From assembly GCF_041080655.1 (NCBI RefSeq), contig NZ_CP163525.1, forward strand, positions 4,712,001 through 4,776,000: 64,000 nucleotides of DNA, written 5' to 3'. Shown here in pieces: positions 36,231-45,127 of the stretch. Source of the stretch: Streptomyces sp. CG4 (GTDB lineage: Bacteria; Actinomycetota; Actinomycetes; Streptomycetales; Streptomycetaceae). The position numbers were made by a program, and so were the translations under genes. Numbering within the stretch: the stretch's first letter is position 1; the number at the start of each line of letters is the position of its first letter. Below the pieces are notes generated by a model. That model saw only the letters and a program-made list of their open reading frames with translations. It searched no databases and had not been told where the DNA came from.

Positions 36231-36932
36231 GTGACCCGCATCGACAGCGTGCGCGCCGCGACCGGCTCGGCGAAGGACAGCGTGCTGCACGCCGCGGAAG
36301 TGGTGGCGCCTTACGCCGACACGGCCAGGGAGCGTGCCGCGCTCTATGCGCAGGAGGCACGCGTACGGCTGGCGCCGGTGATGTCGCAGGCAGCTGAACA
36401 GGCCCGTGTGCAGTACGACGTGCGGCTGGCTCCGCGGCTGGAGCAGGCGCGTGCGCATGTGCCGCCGAAGATGGATGGGGCGGCGCACGAGGCCGCCGTT
36501 CGTGCGCGTAAGGCCGCCCGGCAGGCCGCCGAGTATTCGCGTCCGAGGATCGAGCAGGCTCGCGCGGCGGCCGGCCCGGTCCGTGACGAGGCCGCCGCGC
36601 GGGGTGCTGCCGCGCTGGCCGCGCTGCGGGGTGAGGTCTCTGCGGAGGAGATTCAGCGGCTGGCGCGCAGGAACAGGCGTCGGGCCAGGGTCGGCCGTGG
36701 TGTGAAGGTGATGACGCTGCTGACGGTGGCCGGTGGGGCTGCCTTCGCGGCCTGGAAGTGGTGGGACAAGCAGGCGAACCCGGATTGGCTGGTCGAGCCG
36801 CCGGCCGCGACGGAGGTGCCCGAGTCGGGTGGCCGGCTGAGCTCGGTGGACGGCACCGGGCCCTCGGTGCTGGATCCCGAGGTCCAGGCGAAGCAGGCCG
36901 AGGAGGATGCCGCGGACCAGGACGATCAGTAG
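36231..36932 (+). CDS. DUF5324 family protein
   Basis: A 233-residue protein. The N-terminal two thirds are Ala/Arg/Glu-rich and helical (ALYAQEARVRLAPVMSQAAEQARVQYDVRLAPRLEQAR). A membrane helix near 163-180 (VMTLLTVAGGAAFAAWKWW) follows, then an acidic tail. GTG 36231 has GGAGGAGG upstream. Function is unknown; the amphipathic Ala-rich helices resemble apolipoprotein-like or membrane-associated coiled coils. Confidence 0.85.
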   Translation: MTRIDSVRAATGSAKDSVLHAAEVVAPYADTARERAALYAQEARVRLAPVMSQAAEQARVQYDVRLAPRLEQARAHVPPKMDGAAHEAAVRARKAARQAAEYSRPRIEQARAAAGPVRDEAAARGAAALAALRGEVSAEEIQRLARRNRRRARVGRGVKVMTLLTVAGGAAFAAWKWWDKQANPDWLVEPPAATEVPESGGRLSSVDGTGPSVLDPEVQAKQAEEDAADQDDQ

Positions 36933-37138
36933 CCGGGTCCGCGCGGGTGTTGCCGGACGCGGCCGGTTGCCGTGGGCTGCCGGCGTGGGACCCCGTCGGC
37001 GTGGGAGACCCCGCCCGGATGCCTCCTGGGATCGCGTGTGTGCGGGTCGGGAGGCATTCAGCGGGGGGAGCCGAGGAGCGGGGGGTGTGCGGGCGAGTCG
37101 GTGGGGCCGGACGGTACGACGGCGACGATCGCGTCGCG

Positions 37139-37291
37139 ATGGAGTGGGACCGCACGGGCCGCACGCTGCTCAACAAGGCGGACGACGCGGTGTCGGTCGT
37201 GGAGGAATCGCTGACGGCTGCCTTCGAGACCGAGGAACGCGCCACGTTCCGTGAATTCCTGGAGCGCTGTTCCTCGGCGCTGAAGAAGTAG
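37139..37291 (+). pseudogene. MarR-like C-terminal remnant
   Basis: The frame reads MEWDRTGRTLLNKADDAV followed by VEESLTAAFETEERATF and ends LKK. With the upstream residues YDGDDRVA it resembles the wing and dimerisation helix of MarR regulators (DRR...LTPEGRALL). No HTH can be found upstream within 36933-37138, which holds no other gene. A real 50-residue peptide cannot be excluded. Confidence 0.4.
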
Positions 37292-37297
37292 CGGCCC

Positions 37298-37993
37298 TCA
37301 CCCCGCGTTCTGCACAGGCCTGTTGGTCTGCCACTCGGTGATGCGCCTGATGACGAGGATGAGCAGGACACCGGCTCCCAGGTAGAGCGCCGTCAGCAGG
37401 GTGGACATGTTCGCGTTGGCCAGCAGGTCCTGCTCGCTGCCCTCCTGCGCGGCCATGCGCCACTGGATCGGCTTCACGAGGTACACCGAGGCCACGAACA
37501 GCACCCACCAAGCCTTCACCAGGGTGCCCGGGGCCGGCTGCCGGGGCGCACTGGCCTGCCAGATGTCCGACACGATCTGGTAGGGAAACCACAGGTTGGC
37601 TATGGGGGTCAGCCAGGCGCCGATCGTCCAGCCCCGGGACCGGCGGTGCGCGGCGGCACCGCTGATCAGCTCGGCGTTGATCCGCGCCCGCCACAGCCAG
37701 ACGAGAAACGCGACGCCGGCCACGGCCCACACCAGGAACGCGGGCCAGAACCCCAGCACCGACGTGAGGGCATCGGAGTCGGCGGCCTGGAGGTCCGCGA
37801 GTGTGGCCTTCCCGGCCAGGTAGTCGTGGACGACGACGTAGTCGCGCCAGTTGCCCACCGAGACCAGTATCTCGCGCACGAGCGACAGTGAGATGAGTAC
37901 GGTCGCGGTGGTGGCCGCACCGGTCAACGGCCGGTACGTCTCCGTGCCGACCTGGCTCACACCCGTCGACGTGCCCTGCTGTGGACCTTGCAT
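37298..37993 (-). CDS. DUF4328 domain-containing membrane protein
   Basis: A 231-residue protein with four or five membrane helices (ATTATVLISLSLVREILV, FLVWAVAGVAFLVWLW, VKAWWVLFVASVYLV, LLTALYLGAGVLLILVI). The family signature is RRSRGWTIGAWLTPIANLWFPYQIVSDIW. ATG 37993 follows AAGGAGGAATC. Function is unknown. Confidence 0.88.
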   Translation of the reverse strand: MQGPQQGTSTGVSQVGTETYRPLTGAATTATVLISLSLVREILVSVGNWRDYVVVHDYLAGKATLADLQAADSDALTSVLGFWPAFLVWAVAGVAFLVWLWRARINAELISGAAAHRRSRGWTIGAWLTPIANLWFPYQIVSDIWQASAPRQPAPGTLVKAWWVLFVASVYLVKPIQWRMAAQEGSEQDLLANANMSTLLTALYLGAGVLLILVIRRITEWQTNRPVQNAG

Positions 37994-38008
37994 GATTCCT
38001 CCTTGGCG

Positions 38009-39769
38009 CTACCAGAGAACGAGCAGGTGCAGGGTGCGGAACACGAGCCAGCCCAGCAGGCCCAGGACCGTGACCAGCAACATGCCTTTCCACAACGAGG
38101 CCCCCAGAGCGAAGTTGCCGCGCAGGGCCATCGTCCGTCTACGAAGTCCCACCGCCGCCAGAGCGGCCTTCATGGCGCGGACCTCTTGGTACCCGGGCGT
38201 GAGCACACCCGTCGCCACCAGCCCCGTCCGCCTGCCAAAGCCCACGAGCCGCGCGAGCACGCCGCGTCGCGTCACGGCGCCCACCGGGTACACCTGGGGA
38301 GTCCAGTCGGGGCCGAAGGTGATGACGGCAGAGATTGTGGGGGGTGTGGGGGGTGCGGGGGGCGCCGCAGAAGCCGCGGGGGGCGCAGGGGGCGCCGCGG
38401 AGGGCGCGGGAGGCGCGGGAGGCGCGGGAGGCGCGGGAGGCGCGGGAGGCGCGGGAGGCGCGGGGGTTGCAGAGGCCTCGGGGGTCACAGAGGCCGCGGA
38501 GGCCGCGGCAGTCGCGGGGGTTGCAGAGGCCGCAGAAGCCGCAGAGATCGAAGAGCCGCCCGCGACCGCCTTGCCCAGCTCGCCTTGCTCGCCTAGCTCG
38601 TCTTGCTTGCCCGGCTTGTCCAGCCGGGCCGGCTTCGGCAGATGCTCGTCCAGCCGTTCGGCCACGCCCGGCAGTCCGCCCGGCACCATCAGGACGAGCT
38701 TGTGGGCGGGCTGGGTGGCGCAGGCCTGCTCGACCTCCCACCACAGCCCGTCGCCCAGACCCAGGCGCAACACGATGAGCCGGGACAGCTCCATCAGCCG
38801 CAGCACCACGGGCTGCCAGTCGTCACGCGGCAGGTAGAACCGCGCCGCCCCCAGCCGCGGCAACGGCTCCTCGGGCATGCCCACCGCGATCACGGGGCCG
38901 ACGGCGCCCAACGCCGCCGCGAGTTGTTCCTCCCGCGAATGAAGGTTGACCGGCATCCCGTCGTCGACCTGGGCCGTGGTCTCGTCGTCGGTGAAGCTGC
39001 GCAGATAGAGCACGGGTGTGCGGCCGTCGGCCCGCAGCGCCTGGGCCGCGCTGCGCGCCGAGCGCGGACGGGAGCGGCGCAGGATCAGCAGACCCGCCCC
39101 CAGCGCGGCCAGCCCGCAGGGCAGGAGGAGGATCTGCACCGCGAGTGGGTACTTGTAGCCGTTCCGCTCCGCCATGCTGACGGCCATGGAACCCGTCGCG
39201 AACAGCCCGTACCCGACACCACTGGCCACCAGGAACACCGGCCTGCGCCACCACGGCTGACGCGGGGCGAACCGGCTGACCAGCTCGGCCATCCGGGCGG
39301 CTCCCGACCGGCGGCGACGCCGCAGCCACCAGGCCGGCCCGACCAGCACCCCGGCGGCCACCGCCCACAACAGCGCCACCCTCCCCGACGAGCCGAGCGT
39401 CCGGTCGAGCCGCTCCTGATCCCGCTCCACCCGCCCCGCGAGCCCGGCGACGCGCCGACGGGCGACCGCCCCCCTGCCGTCCCGGACTTCACGGGCAGCG
39501 GCAACGACCGCGGACCGGCTCTCCCCCGCCGGCGCGTTGCCCCTGAACCACGCCTCCCCCTCCCGGACCCCGGCCCCCGCAGCCGTGTCCCCGGCGCCAC
39601 AGCGATCCACAGCGGCGACGAAAGCGACGGCCCGCGCCGGGGCGTCCCGGAACCGGTCGCGGGCCCGCAGATCCAGACCGGCGGACACCGCCAACTGCAG
39701 CGCGACGTAGGCCGTGACGACGGCGGCCAGCATGACCACCCGAGCGAGCATCCGTAACCTGGAGGACAC
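38009..39769 (-). CDS. Large membrane protein of unknown function with a TTA codon
   Basis: About 586 residues. An N-terminal helix (MLARVVMLAAVVTAYVALQLAV) precedes an extracytoplasmic segment, then three more hydrophobic spans. A soluble conserved domain contains PVLYLRSFTDDETTAQVDD, AVGPVIAVGMPEEPLPRLGAARFYLP and LMELSRLIVLRLGLGDGLWWEV. A low-complexity Ala-Pro-Pro region and a C-terminal helix pair follow. The soluble domain recurs in bacterial membrane proteins of unknown role; I cannot name it. GTG 39769 is chosen for its purine-rich leader; an ATG at 39916 is possible. The fifth codon from the chosen start is TTA (39755-39757), so translation should depend on the bldA tRNA. It lies 15 bp from the DUF4328 gene. 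Confidence 0.75.
   Translation of the reverse strand: MSSRLRMLARVVMLAAVVTAYVALQLAVSAGLDLRARDRFRDAPARAVAFVAAVDRCGAGDTAAGAGVREGEAWFRGNAPAGESRSAVVAAAREVRDGRGAVARRRVAGLAGRVERDQERLDRTLGSSGRVALLWAVAAGVLVGPAWWLRRRRRSGAARMAELVSRFAPRQPWWRRPVFLVASGVGYGLFATGSMAVSMAERNGYKYPLAVQILLLPCGLAALGAGLLILRRSRPRSARSAAQALRADGRTPVLYLRSFTDDETTAQVDDGMPVNLHSREEQLAAALGAVGPVIAVGMPEEPLPRLGAARFYLPRDDWQPVVLRLMELSRLIVLRLGLGDGLWWEVEQACATQPAHKLVLMVPGGLPGVAERLDEHLPKPARLDKPGKQDELGEQGELGKAVAGGSSISAASAASATPATAAASAASVTPEASATPAPPAPPAPPAPPAPPAPPAPSAAPPAPPAASAAPPAPPTPPTISAVITFGPDWTPQVYPVGAVTRRGVLARLVGFGRRTGLVATGVLTPGYQEVRAMKAALAAVGLRRRTMALRGNFALGASLWKGMLLVTVLGLLGWLVFRTLHLLVLW
38401..38463. repeat. Tandem 9-bp repeat inside the membrane protein gene
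   Basis: About seven copies of GCGGGAGGC in a row (roughly 38401-38463), with degenerate copies on both sides. On the coding strand they give alternating Ala-Pro-Pro units, so length changes stay in frame. Confidence 0.85.
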
Positions 39770-40038
39770 CCCGCCCCACCCCCCTCGCGCGCCGACGACT
39801 ACACCCAGAAAGCCGACGGAACGGTCAAAGAGGGTCACCAGGATCCGCACCGGGTCGCGGCCGCCCGGAACCACCGGCGCCCTGCCCCAACGACTTCTCG
39901 ACCCGGTACCCGACATCCGGCATCGCCCCCGTGCGAATCGCCATGTGCCGGAGTGTGGAGCTCCCCACCCACCCCCCGCAAGGCCCCCACAACACCCCGT
40001 GAGCCCCCATCACCTGGATTTCATCGGTATTTCATGAC

Positions 40039-40683
40039 TCACGCGACAACACGGATGCGCTGCCCACCGGCGCAGGACCACAAGCCGTCGTCCGGATGCG
40101 GGCGAGCGGCCACCGGCCGGTAGCCCGGGGGCGCCCGCGAGGACCGCGTGCACTTTCAGCGCGGTCAGTGGGTCGGTGATCTGCCAGAAGGCTCGGCTGT
40201 CCCAGTGGTCGAACGGCCCCAGGCGCAGATCGGCCACGGCCCGGCCCCGCAGCGGCTTCGTCCCCGACAGCAGCTCGTGCATGACGCTCATCGCGGAACC
40301 GCACAGGATCAACCGCGGCCCCGGCCCGGCACCGGGCCGTGCGCCACGCCGGCACTCGTCGTAGAGCTGCTGGAGCAGGCCTGGGATCTCGGGCGAGTGC
40401 TGGAGCAGGTACGACAGCTCGTCGATCACCAGCAGCGGGTGTGGTGAACGGGCGGTCACATCAAGGGCGTTGGTCAGCCCATCGCGCCAGTCGGTCAGGC
40501 GCAGGCTCCCCGCCCGCGAGCCGGCATGAGCAGCGACCGCATCACTGAACCGCTGGATCGCAGGCAGCCGCCCCTCTCCTCCCGGACCGCCATGACGTAC
40601 AGGCCGCCGAGCTGCTCGGACAGAGCCTGCAGGAGGAATGACTTCCCGTGCCGCCTGCGCCCGGACACGATGCCGAGCCGCAT
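40039..40683 (-). pseudogene. AAA ATPase (archaeal-type ATPase family), frameshifted and truncated
   Basis: The start MRLGIVSGRRRHGKSFLLQAL carries a Walker A motif (GRRRHGKS). After VMAVREE the match continues in another frame as GRLPAIQRFSDAVAAHAGSRAG, then Walker B LLVIDELSYLLQHSPEIPGLLQQLYDE and ILCGSAMSVMHELLSG. The shift is near 40575. A second shift near 40110 and a premature end remove the C-terminal domain. Related intact proteins are about 450 or more residues. Confidence 0.75.
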
Positions 40684-40762
40684 CGCGGGACCCGCGGAAT
40701 CACCGGAATCATGGGCCTCTGCCGCTCCCGGTGGTCACTGATGTGCTCACCGACGCGGACAA

Positions 40763-40805
40763 AAATGCCCCCTAAAACCGCGTTTCCGCAGTTCAGAGGG
40801 CATTT
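40763..40805 (-). terminator. Rho-independent terminator next to a tRNA-like 3' end
   Basis: AAATGCCC (40763-40770) and GGGCATTT (40798-40805) are exact inverted repeats, with an inner imperfect stem (AACCGCG/CGCAGTT). On the minus strand the stem is followed by TTTTTG, a classic terminator. It starts seven bases after the tRNA-like 3' end. Confidence 0.75.
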
Positions 40806-40811
40806 CCGGAG

Positions 40812-40834
40812 TGGAGCCTAGAGGAGTCGAACCC
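40812..40834 (-). other. tRNA-Ala-like 3' end, candidate attachment site
   Basis: Minus strand GGGTTCGACTCC then TCTAGGCTCCA reads like the T-loop and acceptor end of an actinobacterial tRNA-Ala (GTTCGA...CTAGGCTCCA). The rest of the tRNA (D and anticodon arms) is absent from 40835 onward. With the native-looking terminator beyond it, this looks like the duplicated 3' end left by an element integrated in a tRNA-Ala gene. Confidence 0.5.
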
Positions 40835-40937
40835 GAAATCGTTACTTTCCTGACCTGCGAAAACGCCAGAGAACCTGGACAGACACCCCCGTTTGCATCC
40901 TGCTGGATCCCCCTCGATCCTGCTCGATCCGGCACCC

Positions 40938-40955
40938 GTGTTGACGTGTCAACAC
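40938..40955. repeat. Perfect inverted repeat GTGTTGAC-GT-GTCAACAC
   Basis: Eight-base arms around two bases, 104 bp from the tRNA-like end, in a 340-bp stretch (40835-41177) with no supported gene. It could be a regulator or recombinase arm site. Confidence 0.4.
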
Positions 40956-41177
40956 AGGCAGGCCAGCCATTGCACTCACGAACACCATGTCTCCGGACCG
41001 CCTGCCCCAGCGCTGAAACAGAGCTGGGGAAACCCTCCAGTTCATCGATGCTGGAGCAAATCGACAGGACGTCCCACGAGACACTGACGCTGATGTCAGC
41101 ACGCTGGTCACGCCCGAACGACACGTCAGCGGTTGAGATCGAGGACAGGTACCCCGCGCCCCTCGTACGCCTTCGGA

Positions 41178-41969
41178 TCAACTGTCGCGACGAACGCGTC
41201 CGTGCCCCATTCGGGCAGGTGGCGGGCGGCGTGGGTCGCGGCCCCGATTCCCAGTGGCACGCCGCCACGGTGCAACCGGGCGACCGCCAGCGTCGCCAAG
41301 CAGTCCAGATCCACGGTGTGGCTTGCTGACCAGGCGTTTCACTGCTTCGGCGAGGTTGTGCCAGACGTGCCACAAATCGGCGATCTGGACGGCGTCAGGG
41401 GCGCCAGCGCGGCCACCGTCGGCATCGGCGCCGCCCCGGTCGCGGCAAATGATCTCCACGCCGGGATGGGCGGCAAGCCAGGCGGCGAAGGTGGCCGCCT
41501 CCCCTCGGGCAGCAGGTCGACGGGGGCGCGGGTCTCGCAGTCGACCAGGACGGTGCCGTAGTCCCTTGCGCAGGGCGAACTCGTCGACGCCGAGACCCGG
41601 GGCGTAGCGGCCAGCGGATCGGGCAGTGCCATCACCAGCGCCAGCAGGGTGGTCCGGCTGACCGGCGCCGGCATCCGGGCGGCGAGCCGCTCTCCCACCC
41701 GGCCGGCCAAGGCCACGGCGATCGCGCCCAGCAGGTTTCCCAGCTGCGGTGTTCGTCGCCCGTAGCGCACGGTCAGCCCGTCTACCTGCTCGGCGAAGGT
41801 CACCCGAGGGCACTCCGGCGCATCGCAGAACAGGCGGCGGATGCACCGACTCACGGGTTCTGGCCACAATCCGTAACAGCCCGCCCTCGGGGCTCACTTG
41901 CTCCACCAGCAACCCGCCCAGTTGCGGCAACACCGTCTGCAGCAACTCCCCACACTCGGCGAGTCTCAC
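41178..41969 (-). pseudogene. ISL3-family transposase, multiply frameshifted
   Basis: Recognisable blocks alternate between two frames: LLQTVLPQLGGLLVEQVSPEGGLLRI (N-terminal), then RRLFCDAPECPRVTFAEQVDGLTVRYGRRTPQLGN (zinc-finger and HTH part), then GLGVDEFALRKG (first catalytic Asp), DYGTVLVDCETRAPVDLLPE, and AWLAAHPGVEIICRDRGGA (second Asp) with APDAVQIADLWHVWHNLAEAVKRLV. At least three frameshifts and loss of the C-terminal third make it inactive. Terminal inverted repeats are not evident. Confidence 0.82.
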
Positions 41970-42066
41970 GCCAGCCGTGACGGAGCGTCACCGGCGCACA
42001 GAAGCATGATCGGGTTCACGGAAGTCTTGGCAGAGCCACGAACCAGCCGCCGCCGACAACACCGGG

Positions 42067-42450
42067 CAAACACCCCGAACCGAACTCATCCAGCAGCTCA
42101 GCGCAACGCCCCGCGGTACCCGGCCGGCACGTCGGCTCGCCGGTAGTGCGCTCGCGACCTGGGGATACCCGCACGACGGCGACCTCAGCCATACCGCTCA
42201 GCCGATCGTGGTCGAACTCGCCGCCAACGCCGTCACCTACGGTCGCGCCCCCGGACGGGACTTCGAACTGCGGCTGGTTCTGCTCTCGGACCGGGAGGTA
42301 CCTTGCGTATCGAGGTGAGTGACGCCCGGAGCGACCGCATCCTGCGATTCCCGGACGAGGGCCTGCTGAACGAGCACGGTCGCGGTCTCGTCGTCGTACA
42401 GGTGCCGGCCGCACTCTGGGGCGTCGCACAGCGGGAAATCGGCAGACTGT
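42067..42450 (+). pseudogene. HATPase_c anti-sigma-type ATP-binding protein, frameshifted
   Basis: The first frame reads ELIQQLSATPRGTRPARRLA then DLSHTAQPIVVELAANAVTYGRAPGRDFELRLVL (N box) and stops at 42318. The match resumes in another frame from about 42303 with LRIEVSDARSDRILRF and NEHGRGLVVVQVPAALWGV (G boxes). Together they form an RsbW-like Streptomyces ATPase of about 130-140 residues, broken by one frameshift. The sequence from 42451 to 42722 holds nothing I can support. Confidence 0.65.
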
Positions 42451-42722
42451 CTGAGTGGAGGTGTCGCTCAGCCCGAAGCAAGCGCAGTGACCCGGCACTG
42501 GCCGATCGCGTCCGCGAACACCCTCGCCGGCAGGCTGAGCGTGTTCTGGCGGCGGACGGCCCAGCCGACGGGGAGGGGGGCGGAGGCCAGGCAGCGTGAC
42601 GAGTCCACCCCGACCCACAGCGGCGACCGCCCACCGAAAAACCTATGCCGCTCATCTGCCCAGCCGATCACACGTCCCTCGTGATGCCGCAGAGACGGCC
42701 CGCAGCAGAAAGCGAACCAGGC

Positions 42723-43310
42723 TCACTCCGCGCGGCGCACGCCCTCCACCACCTGGTGCAGGCCTTCGGCAAGGGCGTCGGCGTCGGGTGCGGTCTTCGG
42801 GTCGAAGGTCCACTGGGCGATGAGGCCGAGCAGCAACGTGGCGTACAGGCTGCCCAGGGTGTCCGCGACGGCATCCGTGACGTCCTCCTCGTGGGCGCCC
42901 ATGAGCAACGACACGAATCCGCGTGAAGCCTCCCGCTGAGCCCGCGACAGATGGTCGCGCAGCTCGGGCAGCTGGTCGCCCATGACCACGATCTCCATGC
43001 TCAGCCGCCACACCGAACCGGGCTCTCGCAGGGTGCCGACGACGTTCGACCACACGGCCCTGAAGCGCTCCAACGAGCCCGCCGCACCCTTTGGTTCACC
43101 ACCGCCGTCTCCCTCGAAGGCTCCGGCCATGCCCTCGATCAGCGCGATGTAGGCCTGTGCCAGCAACTCGTCCTTCGAGCCGTAGTGGTAACCGATCGAG
43201 GCCAGGTTCGCACCCGACTCCTTGACGATGTCGCGCGCACTCGTCCGAGCGAAGCCCTTCTCCAGCAGGCAGCGCTTGGCACCTTCGAGCAAATCCTCAC
43301 GATGTCCCAT
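42723..43310 (-). CDS. TetR-family regulator
   Basis: A 195-residue regulator. The HTH is LLEGAKRCLLEKGFARTSARDIVKESGANLASIGYHYGSKDELL (residues about 7-50); the C-terminal part resembles TetR_C domains of actinomycete repressors. ATG 43310 has no obvious ribosome site. A near-perfect palindrome at 43327-43347 sits in its leader and is probably its own operator. It could be the cluster regulator of the adjacent biosynthetic genes; its similarity to MftR is not evident. Confidence 0.85.
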   Translation of the reverse strand: MGHREDLLEGAKRCLLEKGFARTSARDIVKESGANLASIGYHYGSKDELLAQAYIALIEGMAGAFEGDGGGEPKGAAGSLERFRAVWSNVVGTLREPGSVWRLSMEIVVMGDQLPELRDHLSRAQREASRGFVSLLMGAHEEDVTDAVADTLGSLYATLLLGLIAQWTFDPKTAPDADALAEGLHQVVEGVRRAE

Positions 43311-43326
43311 GATGAGAACAACCTAT

Positions 43327-43347
43327 ACGTTCGTTCCAAACGGACGT
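43327..43347. promoter_or_regulatory. Autoregulatory palindrome of the TetR gene
   Basis: ACGTTCGTTCCAAACGGACGT, 21 bp, palindromic except for two mismatched pairs and the centre. It begins 17 bp upstream of ATG 43310. Confidence 0.55.
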
Positions 43348-43427
43348 TTAAGATACGCCCGCAGACCAGGACCAGGGCATGGAGGGCTGAAAAGCCTGCC
43401 GGCCGAGAGAGTTGTGCGCGGACATCT

Positions 43428-44972
43428 TCAGACGGCGGAGCGGGCGAGGAGGTCCGAGGCCCGCTGGGTGAGCCCTTGGCGGTCCACCTTGCGGTTGGAG
43501 TTCAACGGGAGCTCCGCCAAGTGCTCGAAGCGGCGGGGCAGCATGCCCTTGGGCAGCACATCCCGTAGAGCGCGGGCGAGCTGGGCGGCGGGTCGAGATT
43601 CGCCGGTGTAGTAGACAACGAGTACGGTGCCTGCCGGGGTGCCGGCGCCGACGGCGACGGCCTCCTCCACGCCCGGGCAGGTGCGCAGTCCGTGTTCGAT
43701 CTCGGCGAGTTCCACGCGCCAGCCCTGCACCTGCACCTGAGAGTCGAGGCGCCCCAAGTAGACCAGCTCGCCGTCGGCCAGCCGACGCACCCGGTCGCCG
43801 GTGCGGTACCAGCGACGGCCATCACGCTCTACGAAACGGCCCGCATCGTCGGACGGATCGAGGTAGCCGGTCGTCATCTGCGGTCCGGTGATGAGCAGTT
43901 CCCCTTCGACAGGACTCTCTCGGTCATCGGCGCCGACGAGGGTGTGGTCGTGTCCGTCATGCACGCGCCCAATGGGGACGAGCCCGTTCACGCAGCGTCC
44001 GGGGGAGGTCGCGGGGTCCCAGCGGTGGCCGGTGATGGTGACCGTCAGCTCGGTCGGACCGTAGATGTTCTCCAGGGTGGAGGCGGGTGCCGCGGCCTGC
44101 CAGTCGGCGGCGTCGCGCGCGCGCAGCGCCTCCCCGGCGAAGAAGCTCCACCGCAGGCCTGACAGCGCGCCCGGAGTCAGGCCGCCCATGCGGCGGACGA
44201 GGGGGATGGAGCTGGGCGTGGCGAACCACACGGTGACGCCGTGCTCCCTGAGGTAGGCGGGCAGGTCGAGGTAGGCGGTCTGCGGGGTGACGTCGACGGT
44301 GGCGCCGTTGCCCCAGGCGCAGAACAAATCGAACATCGCGCAATCGAAATTCAGGTCGAAGGTCTGCGAGAAGATGTCGTCCGACGTGAAGCGGTATTGC
44401 TGGTCGAGGAGTTCGAAGTAATGGCGTGTGCTGCCGTGGCTGATGGGGACGCCCTTCGGGCGGCCGGTGGAGCCGGAGGTGAACAGCATGTAGGCATTGT
44501 CGGTGCGAGCAGTGCCGCGGTGCGGTTCAGCCAGGGCACACGCCGGATCTGGGACTACGACGGCGGGGACGGCCGTCTCGTAGCCCAGATCAGCCAGGAC
44601 CGACTCCCCGTGTGCATCGGCGATCACAGCGGTGGCGCCGGACAGTTCGAGCATGTGCCGGGTGCGCGCGACCGGGAAGTCGGGGTGCAGCGGGACGACG
44701 GTGGCGCCCGCGTACAGGGCACCGAGGATGCCCGCGTACGCGGTCACGGTTTTGTCCGCGAGGACACCGACGGTCCTCGCGTCGCCGAGGGACCCCGCCC
44801 AGATGAGGGCCTGCTGGTGCAGTTCCCGGTAGCTGGTCGTCACGGAGGCTATGCGCAGGGCCGGGCGGTCGGCGGCGATGGCCAGTCCGCGCAGGAAGCG
44901 CTCGTGGAGGCCGTAGGGTTGCTGCTCGCTCAAGGTTGCTCCAGGAAGGGACGCGGCCGGGGGTTTCAGCAC
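43428..44972 (-). CDS. Stand-alone amino acid adenylation enzyme (VinM/DltA-like)
   Basis: A 514-residue ANL-superfamily ligase. Core motifs are present: MLFTSGSTGRPKGVPISHGS (P-loop A3), FDLNFDCAMFDLF (A4), NIYGPTELTVTITGHRW (A5), GELLITGPQMTTGYLD, WYRTGDRVRRLADGELVYLGRLDSQVQVQGWRVELAEIEH (A7-A8) and LNSNRKVDRQGL (A10 Lys). No carrier or condensation domain is attached. The layout is that of free-standing aminoacyl-ACP ligases such as VinM, which loads alanine onto a beta-aminoacyl carrier protein in vicenistatin biosynthesis. Substrate choice is not certain. It lies 155 bp after the acyltransferase gene and is read in the same direction. Confidence 0.85.
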   Translation of the reverse strand: MLKPPAASLPGATLSEQQPYGLHERFLRGLAIAADRPALRIASVTTSYRELHQQALIWAGSLGDARTVGVLADKTVTAYAGILGALYAGATVVPLHPDFPVARTRHMLELSGATAVIADAHGESVLADLGYETAVPAVVVPDPACALAEPHRGTARTDNAYMLFTSGSTGRPKGVPISHGSTRHYFELLDQQYRFTSDDIFSQTFDLNFDCAMFDLFCAWGNGATVDVTPQTAYLDLPAYLREHGVTVWFATPSSIPLVRRMGGLTPGALSGLRWSFFAGEALRARDAADWQAAAPASTLENIYGPTELTVTITGHRWDPATSPGRCVNGLVPIGRVHDGHDHTLVGADDRESPVEGELLITGPQMTTGYLDPSDDAGRFVERDGRRWYRTGDRVRRLADGELVYLGRLDSQVQVQGWRVELAEIEHGLRTCPGVEEAVAVGAGTPAGTVLVVYYTGESRPAAQLARALRDVLPKGMLPRRFEHLAELPLNSNRKVDRQGLTQRASDLLARSAV

Positions 44973-45127
44973 GTGAGGTGCCAGGGGGACGACGCTGATC
45001 AGAGGGGTTTTCCAGGACGCAGAGCTCTGGTCCCGTGGCCTTCACGGTGCGGGGATGGCCGTACGGCGGGTCATCCTGCTGACGCGGGCGGTCCGGCGGG
45101 CCCGGGTTCGACTGCGGGCGCGAATCG

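Noticed and set aside
41126..41314. 62-codon minus-strand frame ending GVPVLDLNR
   Set aside because: It has an ordered look and might be the tail of a PIN-like protein, but it overlaps the transposase remnant and has no start context or recognisable motif.
40811..41329. Plus-strand open frame of 172 codons
   Set aside because: It starts in the tRNA-like fragment and runs antisense to transposase debris; no domain or ribosome site is visible.
42468..42671. 67-codon minus-strand frame MIGWADERHRFFGG...
   Set aside because: No ribosome site, no recognised family, and located in the decayed zone; cannot be separated from chance.
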